Source: Klebsormidium nitens (lineage: Eukaryota; Streptophyta; Klebsormidiophyceae; Klebsormidiales; Klebsormidiaceae). From it: a stretch of DNA of 64,000 nucleotides. The position numbers and the translations under genes were made by a program. Shown here one piece after another: positions 37,272-48,400 of this stretch. The stretch lies in the NCBI GenBank assembly GCA_000708835.1, contig DF237322.1, positions 26,139 through 90,138 of the forward strand, given 5' to 3'. Every line of letters begins with the position of its first letter. Position 1 is the first letter of the stretch. The notes under the pieces are model-generated. The model was not told the origin of the DNA. It worked only from the letters and a program-made list of their open reading frames with translations, and ran no database searches.

Positions 37272-38237
37272 TCGCAACCAGGCAGCGTCATCCGGATGAC
37301 ATTGCGCAGATTACCCTCACGAGAGGGGACGAGCAGGTTGCATGAGTGTGTTGTTGCGTAACGAACCTTTGACTTGCAGAAAAACAAGGTATCCATAGCG
37401 GGCAGCTTTGTTCTGGGAGCAGGTATTGCTAGAACGGGACTTCCGTGAGAGGTTGTGACCGTTTCGGACGGCTCACTAAGAAAGCTTTTGCAATCCCCGG
37501 ATGGGATCGTCTTTGATTAGGTGGTGTCACCGTCAGCTTTCTCAGGTTAAGAGCTTATGCATAGATGAGATAGGTGTACGTGGTTTGGTACAGGGATGGT
37601 ATAGCAAGAACGTGCAATTTGCACCCACAAGATTACAACATATGCTTCATGACATGGGCTGAATGTTGGCGCATATATCCGTCACTCAGTGCCCATGAGA
37701 CGTTTCACTACCTGCATAGCGATATACTTGATCGGAGTACATATACAACAAAGTGCATGTCAAATGGCGCATGACGTACTAGGAAGTATACAACCTAACA
37801 TGATGTATGTACACGTCCATTCGATCGACCTTTGGCATGCGCCAGGCCAGGTCCACGTGGCGCCCACGCGTGCACTCATTCTCTGAAAAGTGGTCGCATC
37901 ATGTACATGACCCATTCCTTTGGCCGAAAGCGCAATCCTTGCTGCGACCGCCGCAGCCAGAATCAAGCGCAGCCGGCATCAAAATTCGTATAGCCTGATC
38001 CAAGATTGACTCATCTGGCACGTTTAGGCAAGCCTGACCAGTGAATCTGTAGACCAAAAAACAAAATCAAAAATTGACGCGGCAGCTTGCATGAACTGGC
38101 TCGTGGTAGATCGGCGTGATGCGCCTAACATACCTCAGACTCTGTTTTCTTAAGAGCGTGCCTCGCTTGCGGACGAACGGCTTTGAAAAAATGTGACTTC
38201 CCATGAACTTAATTTAAATCACCTTAATCGAGCAGAG
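37272..38237. other. Intergenic gap after CAX
   Basis: About 1 kb between the CAX stop and the psbP remnant. It contains the CAX 3' end. No supported frame, RNA gene or repeat was seen. Confidence 0.6.
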
Positions 38238-38451
38238 CCCCGGCCTTATCGTTGGCCAGCTTCCGCCCTCATGCCACTGCGAACGAGTTCCAGGCTCCCT
38301 CGACAAACTTCGAAACTTCTTGGCTCCTTTGAACCAGCGCTTGTCCCCGGCCTGCGCCTTGAGGATGTAAAGCTTCCCGTCCGACACGGTCGCGTTGATC
38401 AGCTGGTGCTTGCCGCCCTCGTCGCCATCCGCTGTCGTGGTGAGCACCTGC
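38238..38451 (-). pseudogene. psbP: psbP (OEC23) last-exon remnant, frameshifted
   Basis: PsbP is the 23-kDa lumenal extrinsic subunit of photosystem II. Read on the minus strand from an intact 3' splice site (CAG just above 38451), the exon encodes [20 protein letters not shown] and [20 protein letters not shown]. This is the conserved C-terminal block of PsbP. At 38308-38323 an extra 8 bases duplicate the local AAGTTTCG/AAGTTTGTCG sequence. The frame is lost there, yet the expected ending (through FAVA and a TGA) is still readable in another frame just downstream. No upstream PsbP exons are visible in the next 800 bases on this strand; instead a dispersed repeat lies about 240 bases away. 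It is therefore most likely a duplicated, dead 3' fragment. A sequencing error in a real gene is less likely because the 5' exons are missing. Confidence 0.82.
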
Positions 38452-38691
38452 AAAACACGAGGCGAGGACTCAGGGCCGGCGGAGAGAGCAGAGGCGTTCG
38501 ACACTTTGCAGTCAATGACAAAGCCTAAGCCGTAAACCTCAGACAACCCCACTGCAGGCAAACGGGCCTTCAGAAGATGGGCTCAGCACGGAGGAGGCCA
38601 TTGGAACGGACTCGGACAGGGAGGGCAGGCCGGCCAGAAAGCCGGGGCAAACGAGCAAGTGCGAGATCTTCTCACTTCACTTTTTCTAAGT

Positions 38692-38845
38692 TTTTGGCAT
38701 GCCATTTTCTTTGCTGCCCAGTGTGCGCCCGTGTGCGCGCGAGCGTACGCGTTACTGAAAATGGGTCGTCCAATGCCGCAGTACGACGTCGCAAATTTCT
38801 TGGCGATCGCGTCCCACCAATTCTTACCCGTTCGCCCGCTTCATC
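38692..38845 (+). repeat. Dispersed repeat, copy B, beside the psbP remnant
   Basis: Plus-strand counterpart of 25412-25590 (minus). It shares TTTTTGGCATGCCATTTTCT, GCGCGAGCGTACGCGTTA, CCAATGCCGCAGTACGACG and CGCAAATTTCTTGGCGA, but lacks about 20 bases present in copy A. It starts about 240 bases 5' of the psbP fragment, where the next upstream psbP exon would be expected. See copy A for interpretation. Confidence 0.7.
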
Positions 38846-39292
38846 ACATTGCGCCATACCTTTGGCATACGGTAGCTTTTGGCATTCCGGTGCTTACCTT
38901 GGGCAGCTGAGCCTTGTGATTTGCAGGAGTGAGGGCGGGATATCCTTTGAAGTTTGAATTGTTCTTCAAGCAGTTCTTGTCCCGCTATTAGTTCAAGGCG
39001 TCACTGGGCTCCTGTTGCAAGGATTGGGGGATAGAAAGCATGCATCGTTCGTAGCGCCTCCTGCTATCATGCCGTCAGAAAACATATGTGGATGTTTTCT
39101 GGCAGGCTTCCAAACTCCGGTGTTTGCGCCCCTAGTTCTGAGAATTTTCCCTTTTCAAACAGTTGATCTAAAGTGGGGTTTCTTGAAAGCTGCCTGTTAG
39201 GGTATCGGAACGGCTGCTGGTTCAAAAATGGACTCAGTGCTCCAGGTTGGTGTAAGGAGCTAGACAGAGTGCTTGCACCCTGAGCCCTGAGG
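38846..39292. promoter_or_regulatory. 5' region of RFC2
   Basis: About 450 bases between the dispersed repeat and the RFC2 start codon. It should hold the RFC2 promoter. No core element or frame of note was seen. Confidence 0.4.
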
Positions 39293-42200
39293 ATGGCAAG
39301 CGCGAGCAAGGCTGCGCCAGCAGCGGGCGCTTCGTCCTACTCCAAAGACTGTGACCTGCCTTGGGTAGAGAAGTACCGGCCACACAAGATCAGCGAAATC
39401 GTGGGCAACCAGGATGCGGTTTCGCGCCTCCAAGTTATTGCGCAGGATGGCAACATGCCCAACCTCATCTTTGCTGTATCCTCCGCATGCGGCTCAAGAC
39501 TGTCGGGCATTGTGACCACCTTATGTACTATTTTGATCGGTCCTGATCTTCAATGTGGAGTAGATTCTCTGTGCTGCCTGTCTTAATTGCAAGAGCTTTG
39601 TTGAGCCAAAGGAACGTTCTTGCTGGCGTTCTGTCTATGTTTCCATGGATTCTTGTCCGAGTAGAATTTGATACCAATACTAGCGGGAAATCAGCGCCTA
39701 TCTTTGACGCAATACAATCAGGGGCCCCCAGGGACGGGCAAAACGACCAGCATACTTGCGCTTGCTCACGAGCTGTTGGGGCCCAGTTACAAGGAAGCTG
39801 TTCTGGAACTCAATGCTTCAGATGACAGGTACGCGCGACGAGAAGGAAGGTTGCCTTGAATCGTATTATTTGTTAGAGCTCCTCGAGAAAAGATGCAGTT
39901 CTTTGGGGCCTTGGTGCAGTGCGCTCCCTGTCATTTGCTTGAGGCTGACAGTCAAGACACCTGATAATTGCTACTTGCTTGCTACAATGTACCTTCTTCC
40001 TGCCAAAAACCGGATCGCTTCTGTCCGTCAAGGGTGAATGCAGCTTCATGCCCGCTATGTCTCATCCGAAAGTGTGCGGCCTCCTCTGAGTAGTGGCACG
40101 GGATCCCTATGCCGATTGAGGTGGGAGCGGGCCTTCATCTCAACACAATGGCTTTGATTCAGTTGAGTTCCATCAGTCGTTTGCCATCAGGTTTTTGACG
40201 CCGTTCAGAAATTTGTACCCTCTATCTCATTGTGTAGAGGCATCGACGTCGTGCGAAACAAGATCAAGATGTTTGCTCAGAAGAAGGTGACGCTTCCCCC
40301 GGGTCGGCATAAGATCATCCTGCTAGATGAGGCTGACAGGTGAGGAGCGTATCATAGGACTGAAAATTACGGTTTGCGCGGTAGTGGGCACAATTCTGGC
40401 GGTGTAAATCGATCATGAGTGGTCCTGCCCCGTCCAGAAGGCGCCATGTGGCAGAAACAATGCGCTTTTGGACATGTCTCATCTCTGTGAGAAGGTGGTC
40501 CAAAGGGTGTGTTGACGTTGGATTCCAATCATTATATGCCAGCACTTCGGACAAAACAATGGCCACAAGCAGATAAGATTGGACGTTATCAACGGGCACG
40601 CCTGCTAGCAGCATTTGCGACTGCAGCACCAAGTTTTCCTTGCCCACGTTGCTTCGAAGTGACAAAGATTCGAAAGTAGCTCGACGACGTGCTCCTCAGC
40701 ATGACATTCTGGGCCAACAGCCCCTTGGACAGACGAGAAAAGTCAAGATCTCGTGCCAACGGTTCACTGACCGCTGCGGTGAACATATTCTTCCACTACC
40801 ATTGCGTTGCGCCATTTGTCAATGTGATATATCATTCGATTGACGTTACTCCCCCCTGGTGCAGCATGACTGCAGGCGCGCAGCAGGCGCTGCGGCGTAC
40901 AATGGAGATCTACAGCAACACGACGCGCTTTGCGCTGGCGTGCAACCTGAGCACCAAGATCATCGAGCCCATCCAGAGCCGCTGCGCGATCGTGCGCTTC
41001 TCGCGCCTCTCCGACATCGAGATACTGGCGCGCCTCACGGCCGTTGTGCAGGCCGAGCAGGTGGGCACATGCAGATTGTCTGGCCCCTCTGATTTTGAAG
41101 TTCGCGAGAACTTGTAGAACGTAGCTCACACACCGTCCTCAAGGACCTGGACGTCCTTTTCGAGCATTTCTCTTCAAGCGTCCTGGTAAACTGTCGTTTG
41201 CTGACCATCCCCGATTGTACGGAAAGTGGGGGAACGTCCAGTGTTGAGCCAAGGTGGTTTGGAAGAACTCGGAGAGACCTGATGAATGGCCTGGGAGCAG
41301 CTGGAGGCGCTAGCTTCGACGTCCTCCCAGATCCAGACTTGACAGCGTCCACACTCAACACAGATTTGTCGTCATTCTTAGAATGGTTTCTACTACAAGA
41401 GTTCAGCTTTTCCTAGATCACCTCGCTGCACCCCTCGGTTGAATCCCATTCCCCCCCCCCTATCGCGTTTAGGACACTTTCATTCCCGTCGCGCCGTATA
41501 CCTCGTCCGTCCAAGAATCTTGAGGCCGTCGTGTCGTAGTTACACCAGACCTCTAACGCACATTTCGGATCTCATGCGAATCGATGTTGCTGCTCTCCTC
41601 TCCCCTTCTGACAGGTCTTGTCCTTCCCAAAAGCTTCAGAGCTGTTGTCCCCATGCTCGCCAGAGCTAGGAATCCCTATGACGCACACTTCAGATCACCT
41701 GCGGATGGCAATCGCCGCTCTATTTCCCCTCCCGTCAAATTTCGTCCTTTTCCGAAAGCCTCAATGGCGCCACGTCAGACCCAGAAATTACCCAGCAACC
41801 CACCCGCAGATGAACAGCACTGTTCGCCGTCCCCCTCCCTCCGCTAGGGCTCGCCGATTTTGATGACGCACATCTTCGAAATCCGCGCAAATCAAGATTA
41901 CTGCTCTTTCTCCTCCTCCGGCAGGTGTCGTCCGTCCCCGAGGGCCTCGAGGCCCTCGTGTTCACCGCCGACGGCGACATGCGGCAGGCGCTGAACAACC
42001 TGCAGGCGACGTTCAGCGGGTTTGGGTTAATCACCCAGGAGAACGTGTTCCGCGTGTGCGACCAGCCGCACCCGCTGATGGTGAGCAACATCGTGCGGCA
42101 CTGCCTGGGGGGCAACATCGACGGCGCGCACCAGGGCATGAAGGAGCTGTACGACCTGGGCTACTCCGCGACGGACATCATCACGACGCTCTTCCGGGTG

Positions 42201-43439
42201 GTCAAGAACTACGACATGCCCGAGTTCCTCAAACTCGAGTACATCCGGGTACGCTTTTCAGATATTCCTATACGAGTCGTTTTGTTTTGAGTTCCGATCA
42301 TTTCGACTTTCTTCTCGTATCGTTTCGAACGTTTGTTTCGCATGTGAATGGAGGAGTTTGATGATTTCGAAGTTTGGGGTTTCGGGTACGGACGTCCATA
42401 TAAGCTGGTTCGATTGGACACGAAGTACGAGATGCGGAAGTCTCGCGATCTGGAGATATCCGGGGATATTTGCAACGATGGTTTTCGAGACTGTGGTAGC
42501 TTGTGAAAACGGGGTTGGAAGTTTTGAGTGAGCGCCGAACTCTGTAGAAGGCTGGTTCCTCACTGACGAAAGCACACGATACCCGAGTCTTTCGAGTTCG
42601 AGACATTCAGAAAGATTCCGTCATCCGCGGCAACATAGAGATGAAGTACTGGCAAACCGTTTCACGTCTTGTATTCCGGATTATTGGTATTGATCATCTG
42701 GAACGAACTCTCGTAGGGTTGTGGTTTGCATGCTCAAATCCTGGTAGGTAATTCAGAAATGCTGGTTTCCTCCGATATTGGGCATGCAAATATCACAATC
42801 CATGTCTCTTTACCGAAGCTTTATTGCTCAGTGAGGGATTCGGAAAGTGCAGTTGGCGACCCTGTGAAGCAGGCATGGCCTTAGATGAATATTTTCTTAT
42901 CTCCGTTACTGCCTTCTGTATAAAACGCTACGGTTGCTTGATGTTTTAGAACTGATCAGATGCAGGAACAGAGTGAGTGTTTAATCCGGGTTTTGCGTCG
43001 AACAAGCAACTACAGCAGAACAGCCTGTTGGAACACGTCTGAGTGTTGCATTCTTAGCAAAGTTAACAGTTGCGTAAGTAGATCTGATTTTGGTCACTCA
43101 CTTGACTGCCTCCTGGAGAACGACCATTTTGCGTTCATGGATGCAGGCAACTCTTGCTTCTTTTGTTGGTCCTCCTATTGCCCGAGGAGATGGTCAGATG
43201 TCAAAGCGTGACCTACACTTGAATTGTAGACCATTTTCGGAGGACCGTCCCAAGCTCGCCTTACGAAGAGTCTCTCTCGTACCAGACTCAAGTTGGATTG
43301 CAGTCAGATTGATCTCCTTTGATCCTTGCAGGAGGTTGGCTTCGCACACATGCGTATCAGTGACGGGGTGGTCTCCCTTCTCCAACTGTCTGGCTTGTTA
43401 GCAAAACTCTGCCTAGTAAAAGAAAGGGCAAAGGCTTAG
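39293..43439 (+). CDS. RFC2: Replication factor C subunit 2 (clamp loader small subunit)
   Basis: AAA+ ATPase subunit that loads PCNA onto primed DNA in the nucleus. Exons 39293-39475, 39722-39828, 40238-40339, 40865-41060, 41925-42248 and 43332-43439 (TAG) join in phase to 339 residues, a normal length. Motifs: [20 protein letters not shown] at the N terminus, Walker A GPPGTGKT (62-69), Walker B/DEAD (127-130), SRC arginine-finger motif in IEPIQSRC (169-171), sensor-2 region [18 protein letters not shown], and the C-terminal collar ending [18 protein letters not shown]. Orthology to human RFC2 and plant RFC2 rests on [14 protein letters not shown] and the collar. Intron 4 (41061-41924) contains decayed copies of the exon 5 start, and intron 5 is over 1 kb and AT-richer. 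The donor of exon 1 is GTATCC. Confidence 0.96.
41504..41960 (+). repeat. Degenerate tandem copies of the RFC2 exon-5 start inside intron 4
   Basis: Exon 5 opens GTGTCGTCCGTCCCCGAGG then GCCTCGAGGCCCTCGTGTTC (41925-41963). Upstream in the intron are look-alikes: CGTCCGTCCAAGAATCTTGA then GGCCGTCGTGTC at 41504-41535, CAGGTCTTGTCCTTCCCAAA at 41612-41631, and TTTCGTCCTTTTCCGAAAGC near 41740-41760. The 70 bases before each also agree (ACGCACAxTTCxxAT...CTGCTCTxxTCxCC). Spacing is about 110, 125 and 185 bases. The copies carry stops and substitutions. Confidence 0.6.
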
Positions 43440-44689
43440 TCGGTGTCAATCGGTCACGCTACCTTGTCGTGCGGAGTCAGCCTTTCTAGCTCTTCAGCAT
43501 ACTCGCGTCGCCATCGAGTGCGGCTGCTCGAGGCTTCCAAGAACATCTGACAGCTTGATCAGCGTCTTTGCATTTGTCAATCACGAACGGCATGTGCTGC
43601 ACGCTCGAAACATTTGTCGCTAAGGTAATTTCTCTGCATAGTTGTCACGCTAGACCATTAGGGCAGTGCTTGACAGTCCTTGCAACAAGGTCACTTTCAT
43701 GCAACACCAACCTGTTGCACATGGAAGCGCTTTACCTACACATTCCGTCAACGTGCATCCAAGCGGCACACAATCTTTCATCCCTCATTCTTTCCATGTG
43801 CAAAAAGCGGCAAGCATGGATAGGCAAGCAATATCGCAATGATTATCATTGAGCAAACCAGCGAGCTACACGCCTTTATTCCTCGTACGATTGTCGAAAG
43901 ATGAAGTTCGGAGCTGGAAATTGTGGCAAAAAACGCCGTCTTATGGGAAACATAAATGGAGACATTGGCCGGGTTGGAACTGGAATCTGCAAAGAGATTT
44001 GTCGATTTTTTTCATGGGATCACTAATGAGTCATTATTATGGACAAAGAAACGTAGTGCAAGAAACGCTGAATAAATTGTTTTTGCTCCCTGCATTAAAT
44101 TCTTAAATAGGCTTTCACGCAAGCTTTTCTGGTATAGACTCAGCTCCCTTTAGCAACCGCAATTGTGGATAAAGCACGCCGGCCTCATCCCGATGCAGTG
44201 ACAACATGATGCGCATGACACGGGGGGCACTACTATTGCTTTGCGAAATTTGATTCATACACGTGATTACATCCTTCATTCGATCCTTTCTGTGATTCTG
44301 CATTGTGAAGCTGCAGCCTGGATTGTAAGCAACGGATGGTTTTACGAACTTGGACCGTGAGGACCGATATGATGGTCTCTTTTCGTAACGCCGTAGCCAG
44401 TGCGGCCTATTACGCTTCTCATGGCATACATGATTGTTGTGTTTGAATTCGATCCCCGGTATTTTCCAACACTAAAGCCCCCCCGCTCCCTCCTGTGGAG
44501 ATCTTAGCGTCGTTGCACGAAAGTGGACGATAGTTTCTGCTTGTCTATCAATTTACAATCCCACCAGACGGACGGTGCATGAGTTGCAACTTGAACTTAT
44601 GTTGGCGTCCAATCATCGATGGCATGCCCCCACGGACCCATCAGGGTCCCGTTCTTGTTCTAGAACTTGTGCCAAGTAGAAGTTGGAGC

Positions 44690-45275
44690 AGGGTTTCCCA
44701 TGGACTTTCGTCCCGGCCCGGCACCCCCTCGGTCGTACCGGCTGGCTGGCCGGCTGCGCCGGCCGGCCACCTTTGCCCATGATGCAAGCCTGGCGGCATC
44801 ATGACGGCCGGAGGGTGACGGCCGGAGGGTGACGGCCGGAGAGCTCCCGGGGGACCCCCCGCGCGCGCTGGGCCCTTTTAACCAGGTGGTTGGGTCTCCC
44901 CGGGGTTCAAGCCACCTTTCGACCACAAAGTTTAGGGGTTGCCTTGTCGTGCCTAGCTGTATCCTCACATTGCCGTACAAAGCTGCAGGTGTTCTCGATC
45001 CTTTTCGATGTTTTTAGAATCTAGACTCTTGGTCGAGCGGTTGAGATGATTGTTAAGCGACCAGTCTTGGACCCGGGGAGACTCACCGGACGGGGCAAGT
45101 CCAGAGTGGTCCGGGGCTGGCACCTACCTATTAGGCTCTGGCTGGCAGGGTCCTGGCAGAGCCGGCTGCAGGGCCGGCCCACAGCCGGCAGGGTGCCTTC
45201 GGCACCGGCCGGGTTGGCAAATCTACCGGCCAGGTCCGCCCCAGCGTGCCGGCTGTGGGAAACCCTGAGTTGGAG
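44690..45275. mobile_element. GGCCGG-rich element with inverted ends
   Basis: The left end reads GAGCAGGGTTTCCCATGG (44687-44704) and the right end, on the minus strand, reads CTCAGGGTTTCCCACAGCC (about 45254-45272). Both are followed inward by GGCCGG/CCGGCC-rich tracts. The interior has no gene. The two-sided symmetry and sharp rise in GC against an AT-rich flank suggest a small non-autonomous element. Ends are approximate, and no target-site duplication was fixed. Confidence 0.4.
44802..44843. repeat. Three tandem 14-bp units TGACGGCCGGAGGG
   Basis: Units at 44802-44815 and 44816-44829 are identical; the third (44830-44843) differs at one base near its end. The array lies inside the GC-rich element. 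Confidence 0.85.
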
Positions 45276-45449
45276 TACCCAGCCGAATTTGGCTCCGCAT
45301 TCACTGACAGTGATAATTGAGTCCCATGCCATGCATGCGCATGAGGTTTGCCGAGTGAACTTTGAGATGGCGCATAGAAACAGCTGACAGTGATGGTCCC
45401 CACCTTCTGGTGAGGAGGCAGGAAGCCCTGTCGATTTGAGAAGCCCCAG

Positions 45450-48400
45450 GTGAAGGCAGGGCCACTCTCGTATCCAATGCAGCTGCTATTGGCTGGTCCT
45501 CAGTCAATGCTGACAACTCTCAAGAGGTTCACTGCAAACTCGTGTGCTCGACTCACGCAGCCAAACCAGCAAGGTCGTAACCAAGCACTTCATGCGGGGT
45601 TCCTTGTGAAGCAGCTCCACAGTCTCAAAGAGAGGTTCTTTGGACTCACTGGAAAGGGACGCCAGTTTTCTACTTCAGCTCGTCTAAACCTTGGGAAAGC
45701 TCTAATCCTTGAAACTACAGCTGTCATTGCTTCCCATCACAGTGTTGCATCTGCCCTCAAAAAGGAATCAGCGTCTATCCCCAATACGCTGGAGAGCATG
45801 GCCCAACCATTGGTGCTGTCTGCAAAGACGGAAGAAGAAGAGAGTGCCGCTTATCAGCTGATCAGCCAGGTATGGTGATGTCCTCATCAAGATTTCATGT
45901 GCACCATGACCCTCATCAGCAGTGGCTGCTTGTGCCCCCACTTTGACCACACCCGAGCTTTCTTCCTCAAGTTTTGCATAGGAGATGCCCAAAGGCTGTC
46001 CTTCCCCATGTGAGAAGTTCAGTCTATTGATTTACAGCTTCTTTCGGGTTCACTAATGGACAAAGACAGACGTCCACCCTCTGTCCTTCAAGCATCGACA
46101 CATCTCTGTTTTATGTCGAAAGGTATGCGTGTGATGCAACCGCCATCCCGCTTTTCCCCCCCGCAGAATGCCCTCAGTTTGCCCGAGGGCGTGGTTCTGG
46201 AGGGCATGTACCTGGACCACAAAGGAGGGGCAGCGCAACCAGAGGTGACCCACACAGGCGGCATTGCTCTGCAGTCCTTCAATCCAGAGGGGTACTTGCG
46301 GCATCTGAAGGCGCCAACATTTGGACGCGTCATCCTGACAGCGCATCGCCTCCCGTCAACACACAGCCTGCTATCTCAGTAAGTGAACCTCAGTAAGTGA
46401 CTCGAAGCATCGCACCAATAAACCCTTTTCATGCTGTAAAATACTAGTTACAATGCTGAGGATTCTCTATGGGCGCTACGAACGAATTCCACATGCTTTT
46501 GTAACTTGGAGAAGCCCATGCAGAGAGTTCAACCTCTGCAAATTGACTGTGAATCAGCATGGCTCTTTCAACTTTCCGTTTGATAATCCAGGTCGTAGTG
46601 ATCCCATTCTGTCGCTTGAAGAGTTGCAATAGTCAGTCTTCTTGCTGAGAATCCGATGGCGGTCTGTTCATAGGGTACTTTCCTGGTTCGAAAACAACAG
46701 TCCTATTGAGTGTGCCTATGCGAAGCAGAGCAACTTCCTGAGCACATGAAGTTACAGCAGAGGCAAAACCTTGCGCGCAGGAACTTCCAGTCTGTCCCGG
46801 AGGGCACTGTCTGTGTTGCTGACATCCAAACACAAGGCAAAGGTGACCTTAGCAGTGCTAGTCGATCATACCTTCTTGCTTCAGTTGTTCCTGAAATCTG
46901 TTTGAAAACAAGATTGTATGCTTCGCATCCATCAGGAGTACCTCATGAGGAGAGTCTATCAACATCGAAGTTGCTCACTGCTTGAAAAGGGCCGTCTTAT
47001 GTCGACCTCAATCTACTTCAGCCGCAGAATTTCTTTCCCTTGGAATTCCAGAGATCAGCTTACGCGTCACATGTTCGCAAACATCCAAGTTGGCCGGTCT
47101 GCAGGCAGTCCCTAGTTTCCTGATCGTTTCTGCTGTGCATGCCATCTCTTGCTTCCCCCGACTGCCCGGGCATATCGCCCTTTACAAGAGCCAAGCAAAC
47201 CCGAGGAGTGGAGGGGAAAAAGGAGGGCTGACTTCGCTACCAGAGTTCGATTCTTGTTGGCCTGGCTGGAGCGTTGACCCCGAGCCTGTCCCGTGCAGGG
47301 CGCGCGGGCAACAGCTGGGAGTCCCCCCCGGGCTGCCTCATGTTCTCGTTCACTCTCCTCCACGGGGATGGCCGCACCCTGCCCCACCTGCAGTACATCG
47401 CCAGCCTCGCGGTGGCCCAGGGGGTGCAGAGACTAGCCGATGCACACTACCAGGTGAGCGGCGCGCACCGACTGCTCTTTGAGAAATTGGGGGACCGTTT
47501 CCTGCTCGCGCTCTACACCACTTTGGAGACTCTGCCCACTTGGGAATCTGCCGGAAGAGTCATTGCCAAGGAGAGGAGTCAACCCCACTTCCAGAGAAGT
47601 CGACCAGTCGACTCCGATCGGTCGCTAGATTTGCTGATTCGAGTTCGAATGCGTTCTCGCATCGGTTAGTGTAAAGGAGTGGAGAAGGGACCTCTCTTGA
47701 AAGCTGGCCCGAAGCGTCAGGATTCCGCCCGTAGGCTTGGTAAGCCTCCAAGGAGCGCTCGGGAGGCACTCTGACGTCGCTTCTCGTACTAGGAAGTCGA
47801 CACTCGTCGCTTCGAAAGCCCCCAGGCAATCGAAGGCCTCGAGCCATCTTCTTTGCACGATTGTGACGGCCTTCGTTTTGGCAGGCAGTGGACCTCGGGG
47901 TGCGGATCAAGTGGCCCAACGACCTGTACGCGCGCAAGCAGAAGATCGGCGGCGTCCTCTGCACCTCGTCCTCCATGGGAACAACCTTTAAAGTCACTGT
48001 GGGTGAGGAGCGCAGCGGCCAGTGGGGGAGTAGTCAACATTGGACTTTTTCCTCGCACTTGGCATCATTCGTGGCGGTGCTAATTGTCAATACGTCATCG
48101 TCGAAAGCGGGACTTGCTGTGATGAACTTTAGGAGGACGCCTAAATGGAAAAGAAGTATTTCGCGAGTGTCTTTGCGATCCAGCTGTCTGGGGAGCTAAA
48201 GTCTGACGAATTCCGAGCCAGTGCACTCGCCAAAATTCACTCAGCTCGACTTTCTCCGGGCAGTAGTCTGTCCAGTTTTGCAAGTCCGTTCCTACTGAAG
48301 ATCTGGTCGTCACACTCTGCACAAACTTGCCAAGGTATTGTCCTGAGAAGGAAGACACGTTTTGACTTTTAGAGGAGACAGAAGTCAAAAGCAAGAATGC

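Larger units (their letters stand above)
43440..45449. other. Gap between RFC2 and HCS1 with a GC-rich inverted element
   Basis: About 2 kb. It holds the RFC2 3' end, an AT-rich stretch without supported genes (43560-44560) and then a GC-rich block at 44690-45270, described separately. The HCS1 promoter would lie at the right end. Confidence 0.5.

Noticed and set aside
43849-44106. 85-residue plus-strand frame in the RFC2-HCS1 gap
   Set aside because: Tryptophan-rich but without any recognisable domain, splice partner or neighbour; probably chance in an AT-rich gap.
45025-45110. tRNA-like GGTCGAGCGGTTGAGA string
   Set aside because: It resembles an A box, but no B box or cloverleaf can be formed downstream.
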